Shown here piece by piece: positions 1 through 9,616 of a DNA stretch of 64,000 nucleotides. Below the pieces are notes generated by a model that saw nothing but the letters and a program-made list of their open reading frames with translations, was not told the DNA's origin and made no database searches. The stretch is taken from assembly GCF_002632825.1 (NCBI RefSeq), contig NZ_NJAJ01000017.1, forward strand, positions 38,571-102,570, given 5' to 3'. The stretch is from Xenorhabdus stockiae. GTDB taxonomy: Bacteria; Pseudomonadota; Gammaproteobacteria; Enterobacterales; Enterobacteriaceae. The translations under genes were made by a program, and so were the position numbers. Numbering within the stretch: position 1 is the first letter of the stretch; every line of letters begins with the position of its first letter.

Positions 1-370
1 CCAAATCAGCATCATCAAACCCAACATTCAACGCAACATATTGTTCACCCAACAGACCTGAAGTCCGGATAGACAGCGAACTGGAACTTGGAATATTGTC
101 GTACTGCGAGAAAATATCCAGTTCAACCTGCGGAGTATACGTTTTCTTATCGAGCCAGATTTTCCCTACCCGACCAATGACCACCCCTCCGACTTTGACA
201 GGAGAACGCTCTTTTAACCCACCTATATTGTCAAATGCTGCAATGACATGATAAGTGGTCTGATTGCCAAAAGATCGGACATTAGCGACCTTCAGGCATA
301 AGAAAATGATTGCGGCCAGTGCAATTAATATAAAACTTCCAACCCATATTTCATTTTTCTTGCTTTGCAT
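1..370 (-). CDS. mlaD: MlaD, phospholipid transport MCE-domain protein (partial, C-terminus outside window)
   Basis: Substrate-binding component of the MlaFEDB inner-membrane complex that moves phospholipids between inner and outer membranes. Reading leftward from the ATG at 370, the first 123 codons are present. They give a short cytoplasmic start (MQSKKNEIWVG), one membrane segment at about residues 9-25, and the start of the MCE domain with the typical stretch around GGLKERSPVKVGGVVIGRVG (about 54-73). The gene runs off the left edge. Its ATG is 4 bases past the mlaE stop, so it is co-translated with mlaE. Family and gene order agree with E. coli mlaFEDCB. Confidence 0.95.
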   Translation of the reverse strand, partial: MQSKKNEIWVGSFILIALAAIIFLCLKVANVRSFGNQTTYHVIAAFDNIGGLKERSPVKVGGVVIGRVGKIWLDKKTYTPQVELDIFSQYDNIPSSSSLSIRTSGLLGEQYVALNVGFDDADL

Positions 371-374
371 CGAA

Positions 375-1163
375 TTAGTTCCCAAACATCAGTGCTGTCA
401 GCACAAAATCCAAACCCAATACTGCCAACGATGCATGAACCACCGTACGCGTCGTCGCCCTGCTGATCCCCTCTGATGTAGGGATAGCATCATACCCATT
501 AAACAGTGCGATCCATGTCACCGTGATGGCAAAAGCTAAGCTCTTAATAAAACAGTTAAGTATGTCTTTCTGCAATTCCACCGCTGATTGCATGGAAGAC
601 CAGAAAAAACCACCATCAATCCCTTTCCAGTCGACTCCGACCATCGCACCGCCCAGAATACCGACAGCCACAAAGATCAATGCCAGTAAAGGCATACTGA
701 TAAAACCAGCCCAAAAACGCGGGGCAACTACCCTACGCAATGGGTCTACTGCCATCATTTCCAGACTGGAAATTTGCTCTGTCGCTTTCATCAGGCCGAT
801 CTCTGCCGTCAAGGCAGAACCCGCACGACCAGCAAATAACAGAGCAGTCACGACCGGCCCCAATTCCCGCAGCAGCGATAACGCCACCATCATGCCAAGA
901 CTGCCTTCAGCACTGAAAGTCCTCAGTACAAAATAGCCCTGCAAGGCCAGAACCATACCGATAAACAAGCCGGAAACTACAATAATCAATAGTGACTGAA
1001 CGCCTACACTATAAAGCTGTTGGCGCAATAACAGCCACTGCTTTGCAGGTTCGGGCTTACCAATAATCGCGCTGAATAACATAAAACCGGCCCGACCGAA
1101 AGAAGCCACAACTTCAATCGCACGCCTGCCAAATGTTGCCAGCGCCCGTGTTAACATCAACAT
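375..1163 (-). CDS. mlaE: MlaE, phospholipid ABC transporter permease
   Basis: Integral membrane permease of the Mla phospholipid transporter, 262 residues against about 260 in E. coli. It has several hydrophobic segments and the conserved MlaE core: LLRELGPVV at about 100-108, [18 protein letters not shown], and the C-terminal [16 protein letters not shown] stretch ending LTALMFGN. A second ATG two codons downstream could equally be the start. It lies 9 bases after mlaF and 4 bases before mlaD, so it is one minus-strand operon. It pairs with the MlaF ATPase and MlaD ring. Confidence 0.96.
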   Translation of the reverse strand: MLMLTRALATFGRRAIEVVASFGRAGFMLFSAIIGKPEPAKQWLLLRQQLYSVGVQSLLIIVVSGLFIGMVLALQGYFVLRTFSAEGSLGMMVALSLLRELGPVVTALLFAGRAGSALTAEIGLMKATEQISSLEMMAVDPLRRVVAPRFWAGFISMPLLALIFVAVGILGGAMVGVDWKGIDGGFFWSSMQSAVELQKDILNCFIKSLAFAITVTWIALFNGYDAIPTSEGISRATTRTVVHASLAVLGLDFVLTALMFGN

Positions 1164-1172
1164 TCAAGTATC

Positions 1173-1991
1173 CTAATAACGATTTCTGTTAGTTAATAAC
1201 TCGGTTTTATAATCCCCCGCAGGGAAACGGAAAGGCACCGGCCCGTCAGCAATACCATCAAGAAACTGACGTACCCGCTGATCCTGATTCATTTTCAACT
1301 GTTCAGGCGTCCCTTCTGCAATCACTTTCTGCTCAGCCACGATATAGGCATAATCAGCAATACTCAGTACTTCAGGAACATCGTGGGAAACCACAACACA
1401 GGTAACACCGAGCGCATGGTTAAGTTCATCGATCAACTTAACCAATACCCCCATAGTGATGGGATCCTGACCGACAAATGGCTCATCAAACATGATTAAA
1501 TCAGGATCAAGTGCAATCGCCCGCGCCAGTGCAGCCCGCCTTGCCATACCTCCCGATAGCTCAGATGGCATCAGTTTTGCCGCACCACGTAATCCTACCG
1601 CTTCCAGCTTCATCATCACTGTAGTGTAAATTAATTCTTCGGGGAGTTTAGTATGCTCACGTAAGGGAAAAGCGACATTGTCGAACACATTCAAATCCGT
1701 AAATAATGCGCCCGATTGAAATAACATACTCATCTTCTTACGCACTTCATAAAGGCGCTGGCGGGATAATGCCGGGATATTATCACCATCAAACCAAATC
1801 TCACCGCGCTCAGGGCGGATTTGCCCGCCCATCAGACGCAGCAGAGTCGTTTTTCCAATACCGGAAGGCCCCATAATGGCTGTTATTTTCCCTTTTGGAA
1901 CAGTCAGATTGATATCGGAAAAGATCGGGCGCTGACCACGGGTAAAAGACATGCCGCAGATCTCAATAAGATTTGCTGTTAGTTGACTCAT
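1173..1991 (-). CDS. mlaF: MlaF, phospholipid ABC transporter ATPase
   Basis: Cytoplasmic ATPase of the Mla complex, 272 residues, close to the usual 269. Visible motifs are Walker A GPSGIGKT at residues 41-48, ABC signature LSGGMARR at 145-152 and Walker B DLIMFDEP at 164-171, with the switch histidine in VVVSHD. The LSGGMARR form is characteristic of MlaF/Ttg2A rather than of generic ABC ATPases. It is the first gene of the minus-strand mla operon. The 227-base spacer to the divergent yrbG (1992-2218) must carry both promoters. It is AT-rich and I see no strong motif in it. Confidence 0.96.
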   Translation of the reverse strand: MSQLTANLIEICGMSFTRGQRPIFSDINLTVPKGKITAIMGPSGIGKTTLLRLMGGQIRPERGEIWFDGDNIPALSRQRLYEVRKKMSMLFQSGALFTDLNVFDNVAFPLREHTKLPEELIYTTVMMKLEAVGLRGAAKLMPSELSGGMARRAALARAIALDPDLIMFDEPFVGQDPITMGVLVKLIDELNHALGVTCVVVSHDVPEVLSIADYAYIVAEQKVIAEGTPEQLKMNQDQRVRQFLDGIADGPVPFRFPAGDYKTELLTNRNRY

Positions 1992-2218
1992 TATTGATAG
2001 CCCTTAATCGTTAATAAACGAATTTCTTACTGTTTCTAAATAATTAGTAATGCATACTACAAAAAAATTTTCCAATTTGCGTTAGCAAAGTGATAGCAAA
2101 TTTTACTTTTTAACTTTCGGCCTTCAGAATATATAAATCTGGCTAAATAAATATTTTTGTCCAGAAATCAACCAACACTGGCATTGTGCTCACATGAATT
2201 TTCTCTAAGGAACACAAC

Positions 2219-3187
2219 ATGTTTCTGACTATTTTACTGCTCATTACCGGGTTGATTTTACTGGTGTATGGTTCTGATAGATTAGTATATGGTGCTGCGG
2301 TATTTGCGCGTACATTAAAAGTCCCTCCTTTTATTATTGGTCTGGTGATTATGGGCATCGGCACTTCTTTGCCTGAGCTGATGGTTTCTGTAAACGCGAG
2401 TCTGAACGGGTTACCCAACATGGCCGTAGGTAATGTACTTGGCTCCAATATTACCAATCTGCTACTGATTACCGGCGCAGTAGCACTGATTCGCCCAATA
2501 ACAGTGCAATCAGAGATCCTGCGGCGGGAATTACCACTAATGTTGCTGATTATGGCCTTTGTGGGTTATCTGCTGTCTGATAACTACCTGAGCCGTCTGG
2601 ATGGGATTTTTTTATTACTGACTGCCCTGTTTTTTATATCAATAATGATAAAAATGACAGTCAGTACCCAATCTGATGATGTCGACAGCTATACACAGGA
2701 GAGAGATGCAGAATTACCCGACGAAGGTAATAATGGTATCGCGCTGCTTTGGGTTGTATTGGGCCTGCTTCTCCTACCGATATCCACCCGAATGGTCATT
2801 GATAATGCTACCGTCATTGCACGGATTTACGGTATCAGCGACTTGGTGATTGGTTTAACTATTCTGGCGGTGGGAACAAGCCTGCCAGAACTCGCCACCT
2901 CTATTGCCGCAGCCATTAAAGGTGAAAATGATATGGCAATGGGAAATATTATTGGTTCTAATGTTTTCAACATGACCCTAGTATTAGGTGTTTCCGGCCT
3001 ATTTTCACCCAGCGTTATTTCATCCTACGCCTTTTCCCGGGATTTTTGGATCATGATGGCGGCGAGTGTACTATTCACGATATTCTGTGTGAGAAGAAAA
3101 CATCGGTTTAACCGGCTGAGTGGTGCGCTATTACTCAGCTGCTTTATTGCATATTTTGTTGCACTTTTTGTGCTGCATAGTGATTAA
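2219..3187 (+). CDS. yrbG: YrbG, Na+/Ca2+ exchanger family protein
   Basis: Inner-membrane protein of the CaCA cation/Ca2+ exchanger superfamily, 322 residues. Both alpha repeats are visible: GIGTSLPELMVSVNASLNG at about 46-64 and the second copy GTSLPELATSIAAAIKG at about 218-234, each followed by GN(V/I)(L/I)GSN. These carry the ion-binding acidic and polar residues of the family. About ten hydrophobic segments are present. RBS-like AAGGA lies just before the ATG. It heads the plus-strand yrbG-kdsD-kdsC-lptCAB run. Its transport substrate has not been settled for the E. coli protein, so the function comes from the family only. Confidence 0.94.
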   Translation: MFLTILLLITGLILLVYGSDRLVYGAAVFARTLKVPPFIIGLVIMGIGTSLPELMVSVNASLNGLPNMAVGNVLGSNITNLLLITGAVALIRPITVQSEILRRELPLMLLIMAFVGYLLSDNYLSRLDGIFLLLTALFFISIMIKMTVSTQSDDVDSYTQERDAELPDEGNNGIALLWVVLGLLLLPISTRMVIDNATVIARIYGISDLVIGLTILAVGTSLPELATSIAAAIKGENDMAMGNIIGSNVFNMTLVLGVSGLFSPSVISSYAFSRDFWIMMAASVLFTIFCVRRKHRFNRLSGALLLSCFIAYFVALFVLHSD

Positions 3188-3303
3188 TATCCGGTGACTA
3201 ATGTATGGTGGCTGATGTTTGATAATCACGATTTGATGATCAATGTCTGGTGATCAATGTTCTGAGTAATTACTGGTTGTAATGGGAATAAGTGGGAGTA
3301 GAA

Positions 3304-4272
3304 ATGCCTAAGATCGATTTTCAGCAAGCAGGTAAAAGAGTATTACATATCGAACTCGAAGGATTGGCGGAATTAGAGCAATACATCAATGACGATTTCA
3401 GCAAAGCCTGCGAGCTTATGTTTGGATGTGAAGGTAAAGTCATTGTTATGGGGATGGGAAAATCCGGACATATCGGGCGGAAAATCGCAGCCACATTTGC
3501 CAGTACCGGAACGCCTTCATTCTTTGTCCACCCCGGCGAAGCCAGTCATGGTGACCTTGGTATGGTAACGCCAAAAGATATCGTACTGGCTATCTCCAAC
3601 TCCGGCGAATCGAATGAAATCCTCGCACTTATTCCGGTACTTAAGCGGCAGAAAGTTGCTCTCATTTGTATGACAAATAACTGTAACAGCAACATGGGCA
3701 AAGCTGCGGATGTCCACCTGTGCATTAAAACACCACAGGAAGCCTGTCCTCTTGGGTTAGCTCCCACCACCAGTACAACAGCAACGCTTGTTATGGGAGA
3801 TGCACTGGCTCTTGCCCTGCTGGAGGCCCGTGGCTTTACCACCGAAGATTTCGCCCTCTCTCACCCCGGTGGGGCTCTTGGACGTAAACTGTTACTGCTG
3901 ACCAGCGAATTAATGACTACAGGGGATGATATTCCGCGCGTTCCCCGCACAGCTACCCTTCGTGAAGGCCTGATAGAAATTACCCGAAAAAAACTGGGCA
4001 TGACGGTTATCTGTGGTGATGATATGCAGATCGACGGTATTTTCACTGACGGGGATCTACGCCGAGTGTTTGATATGGGGATTGATTTAAATAATGCCAA
4101 AATTTCTGACGTTATGACCACCGGCGGGATCCGTATCAAACCAAATACTCTGGCGGTTGATGCCCTGAATCTGATGCAATCACGTCATATCACTTCCCTA
4201 CTGGTCACTGAAGGTGACACACTGCTCGGCGTATTACATATGCACGATCTATTACAGGCAGGAGTTGTATAA
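3304..4272 (+). CDS. kdsD: KdsD, D-arabinose 5-phosphate isomerase
   Basis: Converts ribulose 5-phosphate to arabinose 5-phosphate, the first step of Kdo synthesis for LPS core. The 322-residue protein has an N-terminal SIS sugar-isomerase domain (about 38-180, with MGMGKSGHIGRK, FFVHPGEASHGDLGM and ISNSGES) followed by two CBS repeats (about 205-320). The start is placed at the ATG at 3304 because GGGAG lies 5 bases upstream. A GTG four codons earlier at 3292 is the alternative. A CPLGLAPTTSTTATLVMGDALA segment typical of this enzyme is present. Next gene is kdsC, same pathway. Confidence 0.96.
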   Translation: MPKIDFQQAGKRVLHIELEGLAELEQYINDDFSKACELMFGCEGKVIVMGMGKSGHIGRKIAATFASTGTPSFFVHPGEASHGDLGMVTPKDIVLAISNSGESNEILALIPVLKRQKVALICMTNNCNSNMGKAADVHLCIKTPQEACPLGLAPTTSTTATLVMGDALALALLEARGFTTEDFALSHPGGALGRKLLLLTSELMTTGDDIPRVPRTATLREGLIEITRKKLGMTVICGDDMQIDGIFTDGDLRRVFDMGIDLNNAKISDVMTTGGIRIKPNTLAVDALNLMQSRHITSLLVTEGDTLLGVLHMHDLLQAGVV

Positions 4273-4415
4273 AAAGCCGCCATGTAAATCTGATAGGATG
4301 GTGAGGCTAATAGGGTTGTACCCGTAAGCAATACTGATAAACAGTATCAGCAAAGATGTATTAAACAGGCCTGCAACCGGGGCCTGTTGCAAATTATGAA
4401 TAGAGAAATTCCTGA

Positions 4416-4979
4416 ATGAATCAAAATACCTATCTGGATACCTGTTATGGCCCAGTTAATGTAAACATTATCGAAAAAGCCCGTAAAATTCGTCTGTTAA
4501 TCTGTGATGTTGATGGTGTGATGTCAGATGGCCTGATATATATGGGTAATCAGGGTGAAGAACTGAAAGCCTTTAATGTGCGTGATGGTTACGGCATCCG
4601 CTGTTTAATAACTTCTGGCCTTGAAGTCGCCATTATTACCGGTCGTCAGGCCAAATTGCTGGAAGATCGTGCAAAAACTCTTGGTATTACACATCTTTAC
4701 CAAGGTCAGAACGATAAGGTTTTGGCGTATCAGGAACTGTTGGATAAACTAGCGCTACAGCCTGAACAGGTTGCCTATATCGGCGATGACCTTATCGATT
4801 GGCCTGTAATGGCAAAAGTCGGCTTATCTGTTGCCGTAGCAGATGCCCACCCGCTACTGCTGCCCAAAGCAGATTATGTCACTCGGATTGCCGGTGGTCG
4901 CGGTGCAGTCAGAGAACTTTGTGATTTGGTGCTTTTTGCTCAAAACAAGCTGGAAGATGCCAAAGGTTTATCCATATAA
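4416..4979 (+). CDS. kdsC: KdsC, Kdo 8-phosphate phosphatase
   Basis: HAD-superfamily phosphatase that removes phosphate from Kdo-8-P to yield Kdo for LPS core. It has 187 residues, as expected (E. coli 188). HAD motif I ICDVDGVMSDG places the nucleophile at Asp31 and acid/base at Asp33. Motif III is represented by GDDLIDWP with Asp124/Asp125. There is no cap domain insertion, as is usual for this tetrameric C0 subfamily. The 143-base gap from kdsD has no clear hairpin terminator. lptC begins 19 bases downstream. Confidence 0.96.
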   Translation: MNQNTYLDTCYGPVNVNIIEKARKIRLLICDVDGVMSDGLIYMGNQGEELKAFNVRDGYGIRCLITSGLEVAIITGRQAKLLEDRAKTLGITHLYQGQNDKVLAYQELLDKLALQPEQVAYIGDDLIDWPVMAKVGLSVAVADAHPLLLPKADYVTRIAGGRGAVRELCDLVLFAQNKLEDAKGLSI

Positions 4980-4998
4980 CACATGAACTGAAAAAAGA

Positions 4999-5592
4999 AT
5001 GAGCAGAACTCAATCCTGGCTGATCGCAATACTGACTTTAATTGTGCTTGCATTGATTGGCTGGAATTTATCCAATTCAAATGAAGGCGCCTCCTCACCC
5101 GTTTTGGATGAGGGTTACCCGACTTATCAAACAAAAGAAGCCACGACATTTGTTTATGATCCAGAAGGTAAACTGGTTTATAAACTAGAGGCAGATAATG
5201 TTAAAAATTATACAGAAACAAAGCTGACTTGGTTTACCAAGCCAGTATTAACAACGTTTGATGCTAACAGTAAATCCACACCGCCACCGGCAACATGGAC
5301 AGTACGTGCCAATAAAGCGAAACTTACCCATGATAATATGCTCTACTTATATGGGGATGTTCAGGTAGATAGCCTGAATGACGCATCACAACTGAAACGT
5401 ATTACAACAGAAAACGCGACCGTCAATCTTGTGACGCAGGATGTGGCATCCGACGATAAAATTACATTAGAAGGTGTCGGTCTGAGATCTGTTGGGATGA
5501 AAATGCGCGGCAACCTGCGAGATAAAACTGCTGAACTGATTGAAAAGGTGACCACTCAATATGAGATTCCACATGAAGAACCTAATCCGTAA
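4999..5592 (+). CDS. lptC: LptC, LPS export bitopic membrane protein
   Basis: Bitopic inner-membrane protein that passes LPS from LptB2FG to LptA. The 197-residue product starts with a single membrane anchor (about 7-24, WLIAILTLIVLALIGW) followed by a periplasmic beta-jellyroll (OstA/LptC fold) with the characteristic TWTVRANKAKLTHDN and LYLYGDVQ stretches. It overlaps lptA by 32 bases, an arrangement also found in E. coli that implies translational coupling. The preceding kdsC ends 19 bases upstream. Note that the last codons of lptC and the first of lptA are read in different frames. Confidence 0.95.
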   Translation: MSRTQSWLIAILTLIVLALIGWNLSNSNEGASSPVLDEGYPTYQTKEATTFVYDPEGKLVYKLEADNVKNYTETKLTWFTKPVLTTFDANSKSTPPPATWTVRANKAKLTHDNMLYLYGDVQVDSLNDASQLKRITTENATVNLVTQDVASDDKITLEGVGLRSVGMKMRGNLRDKTAELIEKVTTQYEIPHEEPNP

Positions 5593-6136
5593 TACTTTTA
5601 TTGCCAGTACATTGGTTGCAGTCAGTTTGCCTGCACTGGCACTGAAAGATGATACCCAAAAGCCCATTACCATTGATTCAGCCAGACAATCACTGGATTT
5701 AACGGGGAACATTGCCACATTTACGGATAATGTTATTGTAAAGCAGGGTTCTATTGATATCCATGCAGATAAGGTTGTTGTCACCCGCCCTGACGGGGAT
5801 TCCAAAAAAACGGTTATTGAAGCTTATGGTAACCCGGCAACATTTTATCAATTGCAGGATGATGGTAAACCTATCAAAGGCCATGCTTCGAAGATGCGCT
5901 ATGAGATGAATAATGAGCTGATCACACTGACAGGTAATGCTTATCTTGAACAGCTCGACAGCAATATCAAAGGCGATAAAATCACCTACTTAGTACCAAC
6001 ACAGCAAATGGAAGCCTTTAGTGATAAAGGTAAGCATGTTACCACCGTCCTGTTGCCTTCTCAGTTACAGGAAAAAGGCCCGGGTGTTAACAATACCGGT
6101 ACTAACAGCACTGAAGTTCATAAAAAGAGTAAATAA
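5561..6136 (+). CDS. lptA: LptA, periplasmic LPS bridge protein
   Basis: Periplasmic protein that oligomerises into the LPS bridge between LptC and LptDE. It has 191 residues with a signal peptide ending at about residue 27 (VAVSLPALA before LKDD). The mature part is an OstA-like beta-jellyroll with GNIATFTDNVIVKQGSI, ADKVVVTRPDGD and SNIKGDKITYLVPTQQMEAF, all close to E. coli LptA. Start at 5561 overlaps lptC. An in-frame ATG at 5573 is an alternative that would shorten the signal peptide n-region. lptB follows after 6 bases. Confidence 0.96.
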   Translation: MRFHMKNLIRNTFIASTLVAVSLPALALKDDTQKPITIDSARQSLDLTGNIATFTDNVIVKQGSIDIHADKVVVTRPDGDSKKTVIEAYGNPATFYQLQDDGKPIKGHASKMRYEMNNELITLTGNAYLEQLDSNIKGDKITYLVPTQQMEAFSDKGKHVTTVLLPSQLQEKGPGVNNTGTNSTEVHKKSK

Positions 6137-6142
6137 CGACGT

Positions 6143-6868
6143 ATGGCAATATTAAACGCAGACAATCTGGCAAAGTCTTATAAAGGGCGTAGGGTTGTTG
6201 AGGATGTCAGCCTGAAAGTGAAATCAGGTGAAATTGTGGGCCTGCTAGGGCCAAATGGTGCAGGTAAAACCACAACTTTCTATATGGTCGTTGGTATCGT
6301 GCCCCGCGATGCAGGTACTATCACCATTGACCATGAAGATATCAGCCTGCTGCCTCTGCATGAACGTGCCCGCCGGGGCATCGGCTACTTACCTCAGGAA
6401 GCCTCTATCTTCCGTCGGCTGAGCGTATACGATAACTTAATGGCTGTTCTTGAAATCCGCAAAGATATCAATCAGGAACAGCGTAAAGAGCGCGCTGAAG
6501 AGCTGATGGAAGAATTTCATATCTCCCATTTGCGTAACAGTCTCGGTCAGTCATTGTCCGGTGGTGAGCGCCGCCGTGTGGAAATCGCCCGGGCACTGGC
6601 AGCAAACCCTAAATTTATTCTGTTGGATGAGCCTTTTGCGGGTGTTGACCCTATCTCAGTCCTTGATATTAAAAAGATCATTCAACATCTGCGGGATTAT
6701 GGTCTGGGAGTCCTGATTACTGACCATAACGTCCGTGAAACGCTGGATGTTTGTGAGCGCGCTTATATTGTCAGTCAGGGGCATCTGATTGCTCACGGTA
6801 CACCAGAAGACATCCTTAACAATGAACAGGTTAAGCGTGTTTATCTGGGTGAAGGCTTCCGTCTTTAA
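6143..6868 (+). CDS. lptB: LptB, LPS export ABC ATPase
   Basis: Cytoplasmic ATPase that powers LPS extraction by LptB2FG. It has 241 residues, identical to the E. coli length. Walker A GPNGAGKT at 36-43, Q-loop in [15 protein letters not shown], signature LSGGE at 138-142, Walker B ILLDEP at 159-164, and switch His in [11 protein letters not shown]. The C-terminal tail YLGEGFRL is the conserved LptB extension. It sits between lptA (6 bases) and rpoN, as in other enterobacteria. lptFG are not in this window. Confidence 0.97.
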   Translation: MAILNADNLAKSYKGRRVVEDVSLKVKSGEIVGLLGPNGAGKTTTFYMVVGIVPRDAGTITIDHEDISLLPLHERARRGIGYLPQEASIFRRLSVYDNLMAVLEIRKDINQEQRKERAEELMEEFHISHLRNSLGQSLSGGERRRVEIARALAANPKFILLDEPFAGVDPISVLDIKKIIQHLRDYGLGVLITDHNVRETLDVCERAYIVSQGHLIAHGTPEDILNNEQVKRVYLGEGFRL

Positions 6869-6940
6869 GGCTCATTGTCAGGCAGAGTTCAGGGAAATTA
6901 CAGTTCGAGGGTAATCCATTCAGGAGGAAGTGAAAACGTT

Positions 6941-8380
6941 ATGAAGCAAAGTTTGCAACTCAAACTCAGTCAACAATTGACGATGACGCCACAACTTCAG
7001 CAGGCAATCCGTTTGTTGCAACTTTCTACGCTCGAACTTCAGCAGGAGATTCAACTGGCTTTGGAAACGAATCCCCTGCTTGAACAGGAAGACACACTTC
7101 AGGAGATTGATGCTCAGGATTATTCAGATCCCGAAACAACGGTTATGGATACCCTCGAAGCGCTTGAACAAAAGAATATGCCGGAAGAATTGCCTCTCGA
7201 TACCAGCTGGGATGAAATTTACAGCGCCGGTACATCTTCAGGAACGCGAAGTGACTACAGTGCGGATGATTTCCCCGTCTATCAGGGGGAAACCACCCAG
7301 ACACTACAAGACTATCTGACGTGGCAGGCTGCGCTGACGCCCTTTACTGAAACAGATTCAGCCATAGCCACATCAATCATTGATGCTATTGACGAGACAG
7401 GCTACCTGACCGCCTCTGTCGAGGATATCCTTATCAGCATCGGCAATGATGAACTGACACCGGAAGAAATCGAAGCCGTACTCAAAAGAGTACAACATTT
7501 TGATCCCATCGGAGTCGCGGCACGTGACTTACGTGAATGTCTACTCATCCAGCTTTCGCTGTTGCCGATAGAAACCCCCTATCTGAAAGAAGCCAAACTG
7601 GTTACCAGCAAGTATCTTGAACTGCTGGGCAACCGGGACTTCCGAAATTTATTGCGCCAGAGCAAATTAAAAGAGAGTGCTCTGAAAGAAGCTATTGCTA
7701 TCATACAGTCACTGGAGCCACGGCCGGGGTTAATGGTAAATACCGGTGAATCCGAATACGTGATCCCCGATGTACTCGTCCAGAAAGAAAATGAACACTG
7801 GCAGGTCAGGCTGAATACAGATAGCATTCCCCGCTTGTGCATTAATCAGCACTATGCTGCGCTGGGGCAGCAATCTCAGAATGAGAGTGACAGCCTGTTT
7901 ATCCGCAATAACCTACAGGAAGCTAAGTGGCTGATAAAAAGTCTTGAGAGCCGCAATGAGACGCTATTAAAGGTCAGTAATTGCATTGTGGAATGGCAAC
8001 AGGATTTCTTTGAGCATGGCGCAGAGTACATGAAACCACTGGTACTGGCAGATATTGCCTATCAGGTTGATATGCATGAATCCACCATTTCTCGTGTGAC
8101 AACCCAGAAATACTTGCATAGTCCACGGGGAATTTTTGAATTGAAATATTTTTTCTCCAGTCACGTGAATACTGACAGCGGAGGCGAAGCTTCTTCTACA
8201 GCAATACGGGCACTGGTGAAAAAATTGGTCACGGCAGAAAACCCGGCCAAACCACTGAGTGACAGTAAGCTGACCAGCCTACTTGCCGAACAGGGTATTC
8301 AGGTAGCTCGTCGGACTGTCGCAAAATATAGAGAGTCGTTATCCATCCCGCCTTCAAACCAACGTAAAAAATTGGTTTGA
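6941..8380 (+). CDS. rpoN: RNA polymerase sigma-54 factor
   Basis: Alternative sigma factor directing enhancer-dependent transcription, 479 residues (E. coli 477). Region I is the Gln/Leu-rich [21 protein letters not shown]. An acidic region II follows at about 50-110, then the core-binding and DNA-binding region III. The RpoN box [10 protein letters not shown] lies at 456-465. The start is the ATG at 6941. The reading frame stays open upstream to 6875, but that stretch has no family similarity, and AGGAGG at 6922-6927 precedes the chosen start, with a rather long 13-base spacing. It is followed by hpf and the nitrogen PTS genes, the usual rpoN cluster. Confidence 0.96.
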   Translation: MKQSLQLKLSQQLTMTPQLQQAIRLLQLSTLELQQEIQLALETNPLLEQEDTLQEIDAQDYSDPETTVMDTLEALEQKNMPEELPLDTSWDEIYSAGTSSGTRSDYSADDFPVYQGETTQTLQDYLTWQAALTPFTETDSAIATSIIDAIDETGYLTASVEDILISIGNDELTPEEIEAVLKRVQHFDPIGVAARDLRECLLIQLSLLPIETPYLKEAKLVTSKYLELLGNRDFRNLLRQSKLKESALKEAIAIIQSLEPRPGLMVNTGESEYVIPDVLVQKENEHWQVRLNTDSIPRLCINQHYAALGQQSQNESDSLFIRNNLQEAKWLIKSLESRNETLLKVSNCIVEWQQDFFEHGAEYMKPLVLADIAYQVDMHESTISRVTTQKYLHSPRGIFELKYFFSSHVNTDSGGEASSTAIRALVKKLVTAENPAKPLSDSKLTSLLAEQGIQVARRTVAKYRESLSIPPSNQRKKLV

Positions 8381-8459
8381 ATAACATAGACCCTATGAAT
8401 TTCAGGTTGTATCAACAAAGAGACCACCTGAAAGACAACGGAGAGAGAAGGAAAACACT

Positions 8460-8747
8460 ATGCAACTCAATATCACAGGCCACAATATTGAAATCACTGA
8501 TGCACTACGCAACATTGTGAATACGAAATGCGGCAAACTGGATCAATATTTCGATAAGATTAACCTTATTCAGGTCATCCTCCGAGTGGAAAAAGTGCAG
8601 AAAATCGCTGAAGCCACGGTGCATGTCAATGGAGGTGAGTTGCATGCGAGTTCAGAGCATGAAGACATGTATGCGGCAATTGATGCACTTGTTGATAAAC
8701 TGACTCGTCAATTGACCAAACACAAAAGTAAATTGAGACAACATTAA
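8460..8747 (+). CDS. hpf: Ribosome hibernation promoting factor Hpf
   Basis: Short-form hibernation factor of 95 residues that binds the 30S decoding region and promotes 100S ribosome dimers in stationary phase. The sequence MQLNITGHNIEITDALRNIVNTK and VNGGELHASSEHEDMYAAIDALVDKL matches the single-domain S30AE family. The lysine/arginine-rich C-terminus (KLTRQLTKHKSKLRQH) is typical. It lies 79 bases after rpoN, preceded by GGAGAGAAGGA. An ERIC repeat follows within 50 bases, between hpf and ptsN. Confidence 0.95.
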   Translation: MQLNITGHNIEITDALRNIVNTKCGKLDQYFDKINLIQVILRVEKVQKIAEATVHVNGGELHASSEHEDMYAAIDALVDKLTRQLTKHKSKLRQH

Positions 8748-8797
8748 TAGCTTTCAGACAACAGGGCTGTCATAAGATTCTCACTGTTCTCTATTTG

Positions 8798-8923
8798 TAT
8801 ACCCAATGAATTTCAAGCTGCATCGCGGCGGCAAGCAAATGAATCCCCTGAGCATAGATAACTATGTGACTGGGGTGAGTGAGTGCAGCCAACAAAGAGG
8901 CAACTTGAAAGACGAAGGGTATA
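8798..8923 (+). repeat. ERIC repeat, standard 126-bp form
   Basis: An imperfect palindrome bounded by TATACCC at the left and GGGTATA at the right. The core carries CCCCTGAGCATAG and GTGACTGGGGTGAG, then CCAACAAAGAGGCAACTTGAA, which are recognisable parts of the enterobacterial repetitive intergenic consensus. It separates hpf from ptsN. As RNA it would fold into a long hairpin. A 74-codon reading frame across it is an artefact of the repeat. Confidence 0.92.
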
Positions 8924-9042
8924 ACCAACTAACGGCCTTCAGGCTGCTATATGCACCTGAAGGCTTAATGGTAATAACAGTGCCTCAGTACCGGATGTCT
9001 GAACTCAGGCATCCGGTATTAAAGCCCTAAGCGAATAAAGAA

Positions 9043-9510
9043 ATGAACAACGAAACAGATTTACCACTAAGCTCAGTGCTTTCATCCGAATGTACGCGTA
9101 ATAATATACCTTGTTCGAGTAAGAAGCGCGCCTTAGAGATTATCAGCGAGCTGGCATCAAAGCAGCTGAATGTACCAGAGAGTGCCGTATTTGAAGCCAT
9201 CCTTTCCCGTGAGAAAGTGGGCACAACCGGTATTGGCAACGGGATTGCCATTCCTCACGGCAAACTGGAGACCGAGAGTTCAGATAATGCTGTTGGTGTA
9301 TTCTTACACCTGGAACAACCGATTACGTTTGATGCTATTGATAATCAGCCTGTTGACTTGCTGTTTGCTTTATTGGTTCCATCTAATCAGTGTCAGGTAC
9401 ATTTACATTCACTATCCTTGATCGCAAAGCGTCTTTCAGATAAAAATTTCTGTCGTCGCCTGCGTTCGGCACAAAGTGATGAAGAGTTATACAAAATTAT
9501 TACTGAATAA
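9043..9510 (+). CDS. ptsN: PTS IIA-Ntr regulatory phosphocarrier
   Basis: EIIA-Ntr of the nitrogen phosphotransferase system, a regulator rather than a sugar transporter component. It receives phosphate from NPr and influences K+ transport and other targets. It has 155 residues (E. coli 163; a shorter C-terminus here). The phosphorylated histidine is His72 in GNGIAIPHGK. The conserved VDLLFALLVPS and CRRLRSAQSDEELY segments are present. rapZ and npr follow, so the IIA/NPr pair is encoded together. Confidence 0.95.
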   Translation: MNNETDLPLSSVLSSECTRNNIPCSSKKRALEIISELASKQLNVPESAVFEAILSREKVGTTGIGNGIAIPHGKLETESSDNAVGVFLHLEQPITFDAIDNQPVDLLFALLVPSNQCQVHLHSLSLIAKRLSDKNFCRRLRSAQSDEELYKIITE

Positions 9511-9553
9511 ATAACAATTACAATTACGGTTACAATTGATTGTTGAAAAGCAA

Positions 9554-9570
9554 TATACCCAGAAGGTATA
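9554..9570. repeat. Short palindrome TATACC-CAGAA-GGTATA
   Basis: A 17-base inverted repeat, TATACCCAGAAGGTATA, between ptsN and rapZ. Its two ends resemble the outermost bases of the ERIC repeats in this window (TATACCC and GGGTATA) without the ERIC body. It could be a trace of an ERIC loss or chance. Confidence 0.35.
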
Positions 9571-9616
9571 AACGACGGCGGTTCTGATGAACCGCAAAAT
9601 AAAGGGGAGTCATTTC

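Noticed and set aside
8806..9030. Open frame of 74 codons across the ERIC repeat
   Set aside because: It follows the repeat sequence itself and recurs in other ERIC copies; no protein family similarity.
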